From Chloroflexota bacterium (GTDB lineage: Bacteria > Chloroflexota > Anaerolineae > B4-G1), in assembly GCA_003648085.1 (NCBI GenBank), contig QMOC01000067.1:1-9134 (forward strand): a stretch of DNA of 9,134 nt. Reading direction: 5' to 3'. The notes under the pieces were generated by a model, which had not been told where the DNA came from, did no database searches, and saw nothing but the letters and a program-made list of their open reading frames with translations. A program made the position numbers and the translations under genes. This document shows positions 1 through 7,068 of the stretch, in pieces. Each line of letters starts with the position of its first letter. The first letter of the stretch is position 1.

Positions 1-216
1 CTCACCTATCAGTCCCGAGACGGAATCGCGGTGTCCGGCGAACGGACGCCCCAAAAAACGCTCGTATAGAAGCATCGCGTAAGGAGTTCCTTCGGTAGCC
101 AAGTGTCTGAGGCTGGCAAGGCCGGAGCGAGTATCGGCCTTGTCCAACCGGTGGATCATATCTGGTGGCGTTTCCTCTACCCCTTCATTAAGCAACTGGC
201 AGGCAGTGGAGACCAT
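1..216 (-). pseudogene. Downstream fragment of a frameshifted gene next to the methylase, open to the window edge
   Basis: On the minus strand the frame from 216 to 1 has no stop and reads like real protein: an ATG at 216-214, then a helical stretch (QLLNEGVEE), and charged, leucine-rich text containing RSGLASLRHLATEG and YERFLGRPFAGHRD near the edge. It lies one base back from the frame of the short ORF starting at 371, so a single lost base somewhere in about 180-285 would join the two into one protein. Upstream of about 288 this frame contains a stop, so it cannot be extended without the shift. The ATG at 216 has no good Shine-Dalgarno sequence, which argues against an independent gene. 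I do not recognise the family. Position behind a DNA methylase hints at a restriction-type partner, but no nuclease motif is visible in the part present. A sequencing or assembly error would give the same picture. Confidence 0.5.
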
Positions 217-371
217 CGCTGAAACTCTGGGTAGGTGACAAAACCTGGCCCTTTCGGCAGGAGCAGGAAGGACGATTGCAGCGTGCTAAAGATGGTGCTG
301 ATGAAGGTATCTACATCCGCCTCAATATCCGCGTAGGGGACTTCAAAAGGATATTTCGTCGTCAGTGTCAT
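177..371 (-). CDS. Short ORF overlapping the methylase 3' end; probable N-terminal part of the frameshifted neighbour gene
   Basis: This 64-residue ORF begins inside the last codons of the methylase (29-base overlap, different frame). A perfect AAGGAGG lies 12 bases before its ATG, which supports a genuine, translationally coupled start. Residues 1-52 look like natural protein: an acidic/hydrophobic segment (YADIEADVDTFISTIF) followed by SSFLLLPKGPGFVTYPEFQR. The last dozen residues (WSPLPASCLMKG) look like out-of-frame text, and the coding-like signal then continues one frame over to the left edge. I therefore read it as the head of a longer gene cut by a one-base shift. No domain can be named. 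Coupling to the methylase suggests a shared function, possibly the second subunit of a modification or restriction system. Confidence 0.5.
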   Translation of the reverse strand: MTLTTKYPFEVPYADIEADVDTFISTIFSTLQSSFLLLPKGPGFVTYPEFQRWSPLPASCLMKG

Positions 372-2556
372 AAGTGGTCTGTGCCTCCTTCACACGCATA
401 GAAGCCAGCGGGTCTATATCTGATAGCGAGGATAACGTCTGCGTCGCCAACCGGTGGAGCAGATCCAGAGGATAGATCTGCTGCAATGCCTTTCGGACTC
501 GCTCCAGTTTATCTGCGACAGGTGCATCGTTGCGCCAGGTAGAACGCAATGACCACACCGTCAGGCGGACGAGATGCCCGAACAACAAGCAGCGGGCATC
601 GCCCACCGTCGGCGTCAGTCCGGCCATCTGCAGTTTATTCAGGTCGGCTCGTAGCATCCGTTCCAGGGCCTCCCGGGTCGTGTCGAACTGACTGGCTCGA
701 ACAGTACCGGTCGTCCGGCAGACGAAGATGGTGTCCATCACCGAGGACCTGGTGCCGTTGATATGGATAGAAGCGCCCATTTCGGCTGGGCAGGGCAATG
801 TAGACGTGCAAACCAACGCGGCGTCGAGCAGAGCGACAGCGATGGGAAGGTAAGCCTCAATGTCATTGTGATGATAGGTGAAAGCGAACGGTCCTCCCGG
901 CTTGAGGGCATGTGTAAAGGTCACAAACACCCGGCTCAATCCTTCGGTGAAGTGAGTGATGTCTCGCCCTTCGGTCAGGTTGACGGTCAATTCATCTTCA
1001 GTTCGCGTGGAGGCAAGCCGAAAAGCCGGGACATCGTCGGTAAGATGGTTCCTGAGCCAAACGTAGCAGAAATCCATCAATTCAGCGTACTGAACATTGG
1101 CGAAGTAAGGGGGATCGGTCAAGACAGCATCCAGGGAAGCCGGAGGCAGTACCAACGTATCTGCCGAAGCCGCCTGGAGATAGGCAGACTTGGGGTCTTG
1201 GGGCCGGGGAAAGTCGGATACCAAGTGGGCACCAATGCGTTCTTCTGGGATGAAAACTGTCTGCTTAGGCTTTCCAGGATAGATCTCAAAGGGTTTCTCA
1301 CAGTAGGCCTTAGCCTTATCATACTTTTCCACAAAATGACGGAAACCCCCGCTGCCTATCTTGGGGATGCCCAGCAACGAGTTTTCGCATTGGATAAGGC
1401 TGACGGGAAAGCCATGAACAGAGAAGATGTCAACGATCTTGAGGGCATACGAATCGTAACGGCACAGCATATTCTGATACCGCAGTGTGTCGGAAAAGAC
1501 AGTTAGTAGGGCGTGACGAATGGTTTCATCCTGGATCGCAGCGATGGCCGTTGCCAGGGTATTGAGGCCCAGCAGTTGCCGGGGGTTAAAAAGTTGTCTA
1601 TAAGTACGATAGCCCCAACGATGCAGGCGCGTCGTCTCGTCGCCTGGCGGGATAGCGTCGTCAGGGATGAACTTCTGGGATGATGCTTGCAGACGGCTTG
1701 CTGCCTCGACCACGCGGGCGAGATCCACCTCGTCGGGGGTTTTGAAGAAGCGTCCCTGGTGAGTCGGCTTGCAGGTCGGGCAATAGTACTCCAAAGCGAA
1801 GAGACGATGGACCGGTGGTCCTTGTTGCCCTTGAGGATATCGATTCAAGTGACCACAGTGCGGGCAGACGCAACGGTTGCGGCGGGCTGGTCCTTTAACG
1901 ATCAGGTGGCCCTGGCAGGCAGTACAGCGCATAGATCCAGGCGACTTATCCAGCCTTTCCACCTCGTTGAGAGTACCGCAAAGCGGGCACAATAGCACGT
2001 AATTGGGGTGACGTTGGTTCTTGGCCACCACGTAACTGGGGAAGAGATCCACTGGCTTGCCGCAGTTGGCACACGATTGTTGCTTGACCCACAGGAAGTA
2101 CTTGACCGAGGCATGGGGATTGCCGCAGTATACGCAGGTGGTCTGATAGAGCGTTCCAACCTCCGCCTCGACGGTATTTATCACTTGCTGAGCAGCGGCT
2201 CGAAACGCCTGACGATCCAGGTCCGCGATCTCCTGACGCACAATCCAATACGCCATTGGGTTGACATCAACGCCGACGACGTGACAGCCCAGCCGATTGG
2301 CTTCCAGCAGAGGCGTACCACCGCCCATAAAGGGATCGCCGACGATGAGAGGGCCCAGATCGTGGCCGCTGAAAAAGCGATCTGCCAGCGGCTGCTCATT
2401 GGCGAACTCGGCCAGCAGCAAGGCACGAAAAAGCGTGCCTGGCCGGCGCGCGAACCACTTGTGTACACCGATAACAGGGCGATAATGTTGCTGGATCTGT
2501 TTCTCTCGTTGAGCCAGTCGGGCCACGAAAGGTATGTCGAAATCTTTCTCAATCAT
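343..2556 (-). CDS. Adenine-specific DNA methyltransferase, DUF1156/COG1743 type with zinc ribbons
   Basis: A 737-residue SAM-dependent DNA methyltransferase, probably modifying adenine in DNA. The N-terminus (about residues 5-50; HKWFARRPGTLFRALLL at 32-48) matches the DUF1156 style of COG1743. Motif I is DPFMGGGT at 74-81 with the acidic follow-up VGVDVNP at 94-100. The catalytic motif IV is TDPPY at 480-484, followed by FANVQYAEL. LKPGG at 551-555 is a late methylase-fold motif. Between motifs I and IV lie six Cys knuckles (CxxC at 141, 162, 190, 211, 231 and 259), enough for about three zinc ribbons, in the position where a target-recognition region would sit. The motif order, I before IV, is alpha-like. 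I chose the ATG at 2556 because the family begins about here; an in-frame GTG at 2646 would add 30 unfamiliar residues and sits almost at the predicted transcription start. No nuclease or helicase domain is visible. The target sequence cannot be predicted. Confidence 0.88.
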   Translation of the reverse strand: MIEKDFDIPFVARLAQREKQIQQHYRPVIGVHKWFARRPGTLFRALLLAEFANEQPLADRFFSGHDLGPLIVGDPFMGGGTPLLEANRLGCHVVGVDVNPMAYWIVRQEIADLDRQAFRAAAQQVINTVEAEVGTLYQTTCVYCGNPHASVKYFLWVKQQSCANCGKPVDLFPSYVVAKNQRHPNYVLLCPLCGTLNEVERLDKSPGSMRCTACQGHLIVKGPARRNRCVCPHCGHLNRYPQGQQGPPVHRLFALEYYCPTCKPTHQGRFFKTPDEVDLARVVEAASRLQASSQKFIPDDAIPPGDETTRLHRWGYRTYRQLFNPRQLLGLNTLATAIAAIQDETIRHALLTVFSDTLRYQNMLCRYDSYALKIVDIFSVHGFPVSLIQCENSLLGIPKIGSGGFRHFVEKYDKAKAYCEKPFEIYPGKPKQTVFIPEERIGAHLVSDFPRPQDPKSAYLQAASADTLVLPPASLDAVLTDPPYFANVQYAELMDFCYVWLRNHLTDDVPAFRLASTRTEDELTVNLTEGRDITHFTEGLSRVFVTFTHALKPGGPFAFTYHHNDIEAYLPIAVALLDAALVCTSTLPCPAEMGASIHINGTRSSVMDTIFVCRTTGTVRASQFDTTREALERMLRADLNKLQMAGLTPTVGDARCLLFGHLVRLTVWSLRSTWRNDAPVADKLERVRKALQQIYPLDLLHRLATQTLSSLSDIDPLASMRVKEAQTTYDTDDEISF
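384..390 (-). promoter_or_regulatory. Ribosome binding site for the ORF starting at 371
   Basis: The minus strand reads AAGGAGG inside the final codons of the methylase, 12 bases before the ATG at 371. The match is perfect but the spacing is longer than ideal. It is the main evidence that the overlapping ORF is a real gene start and not a chance frame. Confidence 0.5.
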
Positions 2557-2654
2557 CTGTCCCAGCCGATAAAAGTGATGGCCCGATTTTATGCACTGCT
2601 GACCACAACCTCTCAATCGGTAATTGGCGTTGCGATGAACGGTCACCTGTCCTG

Positions 2655-2683
2655 ATTATAACCCAACGGCAGTCCTTGCACAA
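2655..2683 (-). promoter_or_regulatory. Putative sigma70-type promoter of the methylase gene
   Basis: On the minus strand a perfect TATAAT (2660-2655) is preceded, with 17-base spacing, by TTGTGC (2683-2678). The -35 matches the consensus only in its TTG, but the -10 is exact. Transcription would begin near 2648. That gives a leader of about 90 bases to the ATG at 2556, or an almost leaderless message if the GTG at 2646 were used. Confidence 0.55.
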
Positions 2684-2715
2684 CTGGCAATGCCTGCTGC
2701 CTTATTTTCCTTTTG

Positions 2716-2724
2716 TGCTATACT
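2716..2724 (+). promoter_or_regulatory. Putative extended -10 promoter of the moxR operon
   Basis: TGCTATACT is an extended -10 (TG-N-TATACT) in the divergent intergenic region; the hexamer matches TATAAT at five of six positions. No good -35 is seen 17 bases upstream, which is common for extended -10 promoters. It would give a leader of roughly 70 bases before the moxR start and lies back to back with the methylase promoter. Confidence 0.5.
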
Positions 2725-2787
2725 GAACCTATCCCCCCACTGGAGAGTATTCAATTTGCAACAACGACGTGCAGCCAAATCCATTGT

Positions 2788-2793
2788 AGGAGG
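2788..2793 (+). promoter_or_regulatory. Ribosome binding site of moxR
   Basis: A perfect AGGAGG stands five bases before the ATG at 2799 and fixes the start of the first gene of the operon. Confidence 0.85.
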
Positions 2794-2798
2794 CCCAA

Positions 2799-3737
2799 AT
2801 GATCGCCGAAGTCGCCGCCCGTGTGCGTGAGAACGTCCAGCAGGTCATCGTCGGCAAGGACGAGGTGATTGACCTGGCGCTGGTCGCCATCCTCTGCGAG
2901 GGGCACATCCTCATTGAGGACGTGCCCGGCATCGGCAAGACCACGCTGGCCAAGTCCATCGCCGCCAGTCTGGGCTGCACCTTCCGCCGCATCCAATTCA
3001 CCCCGGACCTCTTGCCCTCCGACGTCACGGGCATCAACTACTTCAACCAGAAGACGCAGGAGTTTGAGTTCCGCCCCGGGCCGGTGATGTCGCAGGTCGT
3101 GCTGGCCGACGAGATCAACCGCGCCACACCGCGCACCCAGTCAGCACTCCTAGAGGCGATGCAGGAGCGGCAAATCACGGTAGATGGCGAGACCTACCCC
3201 CTCCCCCGCCCCTTCCTGGTGATGGCCACTCAGAACCCCATCGAACTGGAGGGCACCTTCCCCCTGCCGGAGGCACAGGTTGACCGCTTCCTGATCAAAC
3301 TCCCCATTGGCTACCCGACGGAGGAGGAGGAGCACGCCATCCTGCTCCGCTTCCAGCGGGAGGACCCGCTGGAGGAACTGTCGGCGGTCACCACGCCCGA
3401 CGAGTTGATCGAGATGCAGCGGCAGGTGCGGGAGGTGCGGGTCGAGGAATCGGTGCGCGGCTACGTCGTAGACATTGTCCGTGCCACGCGGAGCCACACG
3501 GACATCCAGTTGGGCGTCAGCCCGCGTGGGACGCTCTCGTTGTACAAATGCGCTCAGGCGCTGGCCGCCATCCGTGGGCGTGAGTACGTCTTGCCCGACG
3601 ACGTTAAACTCCTCGCCCCCTACGTCCTCACCCACCGCATTCTCATCAATCCCGCGACCCGGCTGCGGGGCCGCCGCCTCGCCGATGTGCTGATGGACGT
3701 CATCGAGACAGTGCCCGTGCCGGTGGAGAGATTGTGA
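2799..3737 (+). CDS. MoxR-family AAA+ ATPase
   Basis: A 312-residue MoxR ATPase, about the usual family length, with an AAA_3 core and a C-terminal lid. Visible motifs are Walker A VPGIGKTT (42-49), Walker B VVLADEIN (100-107), sensor 1 ATQNP (143-147), the EAQVDRF segment with a likely arginine finger (R163), and GVSPRG with the sensor-2 arginine (R243). MoxR proteins act as chaperone-like ATPases that remodel or activate partner complexes, generally partners with von Willebrand A-like domains encoded beside them. Here the next gene is the typical DUF58 partner. Its stop overlaps the following GTG start (GTGA, 4 bases), so the two products are probably made in a fixed ratio. All catalytic residues are present. 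The substrate cannot be told from the sequence. The symbol moxR is used loosely for this family, so I leave the field empty. Confidence 0.95.
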   Translation: MIAEVAARVRENVQQVIVGKDEVIDLALVAILCEGHILIEDVPGIGKTTLAKSIAASLGCTFRRIQFTPDLLPSDVTGINYFNQKTQEFEFRPGPVMSQVVLADEINRATPRTQSALLEAMQERQITVDGETYPLPRPFLVMATQNPIELEGTFPLPEAQVDRFLIKLPIGYPTEEEEHAILLRFQREDPLEELSAVTTPDELIEMQRQVREVRVEESVRGYVVDIVRATRSHTDIQLGVSPRGTLSLYKCAQALAAIRGREYVLPDDVKLLAPYVLTHRILINPATRLRGRRLADVLMDVIETVPVPVERL

Positions 3738-5158
3738 TCGTGGAACAAGATCACCTGGAAGCGCCCGGGAATAGGAGACAGAAACGACCTGCCGGGCGTC
3801 CCCTGACATACCGGCGGCCCGAGGAGATCTGGGCCGTCACTCTGGGGAAAAAGACGCAGGAACGAGTAGACGAGCGCCGGACCCAATTCAGCCCCGCCTG
3901 GTTCGAGATGGCAGCGTTGCTCGTTGCCATCGGGCTGATCGTCCACCAGCGCGGTCTCCTCGCATTGGCCGCCTGCCTGTTGACCGTCATCCCCATCGCC
4001 TGGTGGTGGAAGCGCCTGTCGCTGCGCCGCGTCGAGTACGAGCGCTGCTTCGACAAGCAGCGTGCCTTCCCCGGCGAGACGCTCGAGATGACGGTGCGCA
4101 TCACCAACCGCAAACTCCTGCCCTTGACCTGGCTGGAGGTCAGCGACGAGATGCCGATAGCGCTGCCGCTGGTGCAGGGCGCGCTGATGCCCACCCATAT
4201 CCCTCAGATCGGCACGCTCGATAACGTGCTCTCCCTGCGCTGGTACGAGCGGGTCAGCCGGCGCTACGAACTTGAATGCACCGCGCGGGGTATCTACACG
4301 CTGGGGCCGGTGCACCTCAAGTCGGGCGACATCTTCACCCTCTTCGAGTCCCACGAGAGTCGCAAGAACCACGACCGGCTGGTCGTCTATCCGCGCATCT
4401 GGCCGCTTGCGGACCTGGGGCTGCCGTCCAAGGAACTGTTCGGTGAGCGGAAGGCCCATCGGCGTCTGCTGGAGGATCCTCTGCGCACCATCGGCATCCG
4501 CGACTACCGCCCTGAAGACGGCCTGCGCCGCATCCACTGGAAGGCCACGGCGCACCGGGGCGAGTTACAGGTGCGCGTCTGCGAGCCGACCACGACGCTC
4601 AGCCTGGTCATCCTGCTGAACGTCTGCACCTTTGAGCACCATTGGCAGGGCGTCATTCCAGAATTGCTGGAGCGCACTATCAGCGTGGCGGGCTCCATCG
4701 CTACCTGGGCGGTGGGGCAGAAGTACAAGGTGGGGCTGGTCGCCAACGGCTGTATGCCCCTCTCGGACCAGCCCATCCGTGTGCCACCGGGTCGCTCGCC
4801 GGGCCAACTGGCCGCCATTCTGGAGGCGCTGGCCGCCGTGACCAGTTTCGCCACCCTGTCCATTCAAGAACTGCTGCGCCGGGAGAGCCCCCGGTTGCCC
4901 TGGGGGGCCACGCTGGTCGTGGTGACGGCGATCGTGACCGACGAGTTGGCAGCGGCGATCCTGCGCCTCCGGCGCGCCGGGCGGCGGATGGCGTTGGTCT
5001 CGCTGGCCGATGAGCCGCCGCCACAACTGGACGGGGTCGCCACTTATCACCTGCCTTCGTCCACGCCGGCCTTTCAACACTTCAGCGAGGGGCCCTACGA
5101 CGCGACGGCAGCACTGGAGGCCGCCGGATTGACCCCACGGGAGGCGCGAGGTGGATAG
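3734..5158 (+). CDS. DUF58 domain protein, membrane-anchored MoxR partner
   Basis: A 474-residue protein with the DUF58 signature GIRDYRPEDGLRRIHWKAT (254-272), followed by the conserved basic/acidic run HRGELQVRVCEPT. Two hydrophobic segments at about 56-71 and 73-92 probably form a membrane hairpin. The region at about 110-200 is beta-rich. The segment after the signature resembles a von Willebrand A-like fold, but where a MIDAS motif (DxSxS) would begin it reads ILLNVCT, so metal binding looks lost. The GTG at 3734 is chosen because it overlaps the moxR stop as GTGA with GGAG five bases upstream; this leaves a basic N-terminal extension of about 55 residues before the first membrane segment. 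A GTG at 3740 or the ATG at about 3908 are alternatives. It probably works with MoxR at the inner face of the membrane; its direct role is unknown. Confidence 0.9.
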   Translation: MIVEQDHLEAPGNRRQKRPAGRPLTYRRPEEIWAVTLGKKTQERVDERRTQFSPAWFEMAALLVAIGLIVHQRGLLALAACLLTVIPIAWWWKRLSLRRVEYERCFDKQRAFPGETLEMTVRITNRKLLPLTWLEVSDEMPIALPLVQGALMPTHIPQIGTLDNVLSLRWYERVSRRYELECTARGIYTLGPVHLKSGDIFTLFESHESRKNHDRLVVYPRIWPLADLGLPSKELFGERKAHRRLLEDPLRTIGIRDYRPEDGLRRIHWKATAHRGELQVRVCEPTTTLSLVILLNVCTFEHHWQGVIPELLERTISVAGSIATWAVGQKYKVGLVANGCMPLSDQPIRVPPGRSPGQLAAILEALAAVTSFATLSIQELLRRESPRLPWGATLVVVTAIVTDELAAAILRLRRAGRRMALVSLADEPPPQLDGVATYHLPSSTPAFQHFSEGPYDATAALEAAGLTPREARGG

Positions 5159-6566
5159 GTTCCGTGCCTGCGTCCGCCGCGAGTTGGTGTTCCTCGCCCT
5201 GGGGACGATGGATATCTGCATCATCACACCTCTCTTTGCTGCGGGGCTTTCATTCATCATCCCGGTCCGGCCACTGCCAGTCACGGGCGCCTTCCTCGGC
5301 GCGGTGCTGGCGGTGCACTATCTGGCCCGCGCAAGTCTACGGCTGCCTCTTCGTCCCCCTCTTCGTTCCGGCCTGCTGGGGCTGGGGATGCTGGCGAGCG
5401 GATTGCTGACCGTCCACCAGTTGCTTCATGCTCAAACGCGCTTTCTGGAGCCCACCTGGTTAGTCGGTATCTTCAACGACCTGCGGCAGGGGGACCTGTC
5501 ACACGATGTGCTCATCTTCCTGTTGGTGCTATTCCTGTGGTGGCGGGGTCTGGTGCTGGCCCAACGCCGACTCGACAGCGAGAGCGTCTCCTTCCGCTTT
5601 CGCCTGGGGCTGGTGATGCTCGCCATCACCACGACAGCGGGCGGGTTCATCCTCCCCTGGCCCCTCTACCCCTTTGCCTTCACCTTCTTCTTCGTCAGCC
5701 TGCTGGGAATCGCGCTGGCGCGGGCGGAGGAAGTAGGGCAGCAACACGGGGGCAGCCGGTCGCCCTTTGGCCTCGGCTGGCTGGCGACGCTGGTGACCGC
5801 CAGCCTGGTCGTCCTCCTGCTGGCGGCCGGCGTGGCGGCCTTGTTGACCGGCGAGAATATCGGTCGCTTTATCGGGCCGGTGTCGGAAGTACTGCGCCTC
5901 GTTCTCGCTGTCGTGATCTACGCCCTGGCCTGGGTCGTGCACCTGGCGATTTTGGCAATGCTGGCCATCATTCACTTTTTCTTTGGCGATGTCGAACTAG
6001 AGCGCTTTGAATTTGAGCCCCCTCTCGCCCCACAATCCGGGAAACCATGGCGATTGCCCTTCACGCCCGAGCAACTGGGCCTGGCGAGGGCGATCGGTAC
6101 CATCGGTGGTGTGTTGCTGTTGCTGGCGGCGGTGGCTTTCTCACTCTATCGGCTGCGTGTGCGGGCCGGACGGCGACGCGATGAGGAGCGAGAATCGGTG
6201 TGGGAGGGAGCACATCTGCGCCGCCGCCTGCGCGATCTGCTGCGGCACGGACGCCGCCGGCTGGATGAGGCAGCCGCTACGCTGAGCCAATCTCTCATAG
6301 GCCGCCTCTTCGCCGCCATGACCATCCGCCGTATCTACGCCCACCTGGGCGCGCTGGCCGCAGAGCAAGGCTACCCCCGCGCCCCCTACGAGACCCCCTA
6401 CGAGTACCTGCCGACCCTGGAGCGAGCCTTCCCCAGCAACCGTGAGGAAGTAGCATGCATCACCGAAGCCTACGTTGCCGTGCACTACGGGGAACTGCCC
6501 GAACGACCGGAAGACCTGGCGGCGGTTCGGGCGGCGTGGGAGCGTATCCAAGGACGTGGAACGTGA
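5151..6566 (+). CDS. Polytopic membrane protein with C-terminal DUF4129 domain
   Basis: A 471-residue membrane protein. About nine hydrophobic segments are visible (roughly 13-36, 44-60, 73-91, 118-138, 150-168, 172-190, 208-233, 245-277 and 309-333). An arginine-rich cytoplasmic stretch (334-370) follows, then a soluble domain at about 391-466. This domain (RRIYAHLGALAAEQGYPR, then TPYEYLPTL, ending in an AWERI helix) matches DUF4129, which in other bacteria forms the C-terminal tail of TgpA-type transglutaminases. No transglutaminase Cys-His-Asp core is present between the membrane part and this domain, so it is not an enzyme of that kind. The GTG start at 5151 overlaps the DUF58 gene by eight bases and has GGGAGG six bases upstream. 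As third gene of the moxR-DUF58 operon it probably anchors or receives the complex at the membrane. Confidence 0.85.
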   Translation: MDRFRACVRRELVFLALGTMDICIITPLFAAGLSFIIPVRPLPVTGAFLGAVLAVHYLARASLRLPLRPPLRSGLLGLGMLASGLLTVHQLLHAQTRFLEPTWLVGIFNDLRQGDLSHDVLIFLLVLFLWWRGLVLAQRRLDSESVSFRFRLGLVMLAITTTAGGFILPWPLYPFAFTFFFVSLLGIALARAEEVGQQHGGSRSPFGLGWLATLVTASLVVLLLAAGVAALLTGENIGRFIGPVSEVLRLVLAVVIYALAWVVHLAILAMLAIIHFFFGDVELERFEFEPPLAPQSGKPWRLPFTPEQLGLARAIGTIGGVLLLLAAVAFSLYRLRVRAGRRRDEERESVWEGAHLRRRLRDLLRHGRRRLDEAAATLSQSLIGRLFAAMTIRRIYAHLGALAAEQGYPRAPYETPYEYLPTLERAFPSNREEVACITEAYVAVHYGELPERPEDLAAVRAAWERIQGRGT

Positions 6567-6581
6567 GACGCGATGCGCGAG

Positions 6582-6594
6582 GCCCGCACGGGCA
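6582..6594. repeat. 13-base GC-rich word repeated in inverted orientation at 9114-9126
   Basis: GCCCGCACGGGCA here is the exact reverse complement of TGCCCGTGCGGGC at 9114-9126, 2.5 kb away and also just after a gene. It is itself nearly palindromic (GCCCG-CA-CGGGC). It may be a fragment of a dispersed REP-like repeat. No T-run follows, so it is not a convincing intrinsic terminator for the DUF4129 gene. Confidence 0.4.
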
Positions 6595-6607
6595 CCCCCC
6601 ACTGCAT

Positions 6608-6636
6608 TTGACACCACACTGGACTTATGATATAGT
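6608..6636 (+). promoter_or_regulatory. Strong sigma70-type promoter of the roadblock gene
   Basis: A perfect TTGACA (6608-6613), a 17-base spacer and TATAGT (6631-6636) lie between the DUF4129 stop and the roadblock gene. The -10 carries an extended TGA in front. Transcription would start near 6643, so the in-frame GTG at 6637 would not be on the message and the ATG at 6682 is the start. This is the best promoter in the window, and it separates the roadblock gene from the upstream operon. Confidence 0.75.
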
Positions 6637-6681
6637 GTGTTTGTACTTAGCCACAGGCAACAGCGCAGAAAGGGGCCGCTG

Positions 6682-7053
6682 ATGGCAAAGTCACGCACGG
6701 AATTGATAGTGAATCGGCTGCGAGATCTGCAGACCGGCACCCCTGATATCGAGGCTTCGGCCATCGTCAGCGTGGATGGATTGATTATAGCCTCAGCACT
6801 CCCGGCGACTGTGGAGGAGGATCGAGTCTCCGCCATGTCGGCCGCCATGCTCTCCCTGGGTGAACGTATCGCCAGTGAGTTGGGGCGTGGTGTGCTGAAT
6901 CAGGTCTACATTAAGGGCGACGAAGGCTACGTTATCCTGATGTCGGTGGGTGAGGAAGCGGTGCTCACAGTGCTGGCGCGCAAAGAGGCCAAACTGGGCC
7001 TCGTCTTCCTGGATATGCGGCGTACAGCCGAGGATTTAGCCACTTTCCTGTAG
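6682..7053 (+). CDS. Roadblock/LC7 domain protein (MglB-like)
   Basis: A single-domain protein of 123 residues, typical for bacterial roadblock/LC7 proteins. The pattern fits: an N-terminal helix (TELIVNRLRDLQ), a strand pair AIVSVDGLIIASAL (27-40), a long helix around VSAMSAAMLSLGERIASELG (49-68), then strands NQVYIKGDEGYVILMSVG (73-90) and AVLTVLA (93-99), and a C-terminal helix. Family members such as MglB dimerise and act as regulators (GAP or scaffold) of small Ras-like GTPases in polarity or motility. No GTPase gene is in this window, so the partner must be elsewhere and the role is inferred. The ATG at 6682 has AAGGGG six bases upstream and agrees with the promoter. It appears monocistronic: a repeat element follows at once. 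Confidence 0.88.
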   Translation: MAKSRTELIVNRLRDLQTGTPDIEASAIVSVDGLIIASALPATVEEDRVSAMSAAMLSLGERIASELGRGVLNQVYIKGDEGYVILMSVGEEAVLTVLARKEAKLGLVFLDMRRTAEDLATFL

Positions 7054-7068
7054 AGGTATCCATTTACC

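Noticed and set aside
177..290. Programmed -1 frameshift site joining the two left-edge frames
   Set aside because: No XXXYYYZ heptamer in the correct phase was found in the overlap; mutation or sequence error is simpler.
763..1506. A 247-codon plus-strand open frame opposite the methylase
   Set aside because: It is antisense to conserved methylase sequence including the DPPY motif, has no domain-like text and has no ribosome site.
2557..2646. A 30-residue N-terminal extension of the methylase from a GTG at 2646
   Set aside because: The added residues are unlike the family, and the GTG lies almost at the predicted transcription start. Kept only as an alternative start.
2008..2655. A 215-codon plus-strand open frame opposite the methylase N-terminus
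   Set aside because: It mirrors motif I and the DUF1156 region; its residues show no family resemblance.
3620..4555. A 311-codon minus-strand open frame across the moxR/DUF58 junction
   Set aside because: It is antisense to two well-supported genes; long antisense frames are common in GC-rich coding DNA.
4565..5284. A 239-codon minus-strand open frame opposite the DUF58/DUF4129 junction
   Set aside because: Same reason; its sequence is rich in Arg, Gln and Gly, typical of antisense GC-rich text.
6141..6848. A 235-codon minus-strand open frame over the roadblock promoter
   Set aside because: It runs antisense through the DUF4129 domain, a near-consensus plus-strand promoter and the roadblock gene, and has no recognisable domain.
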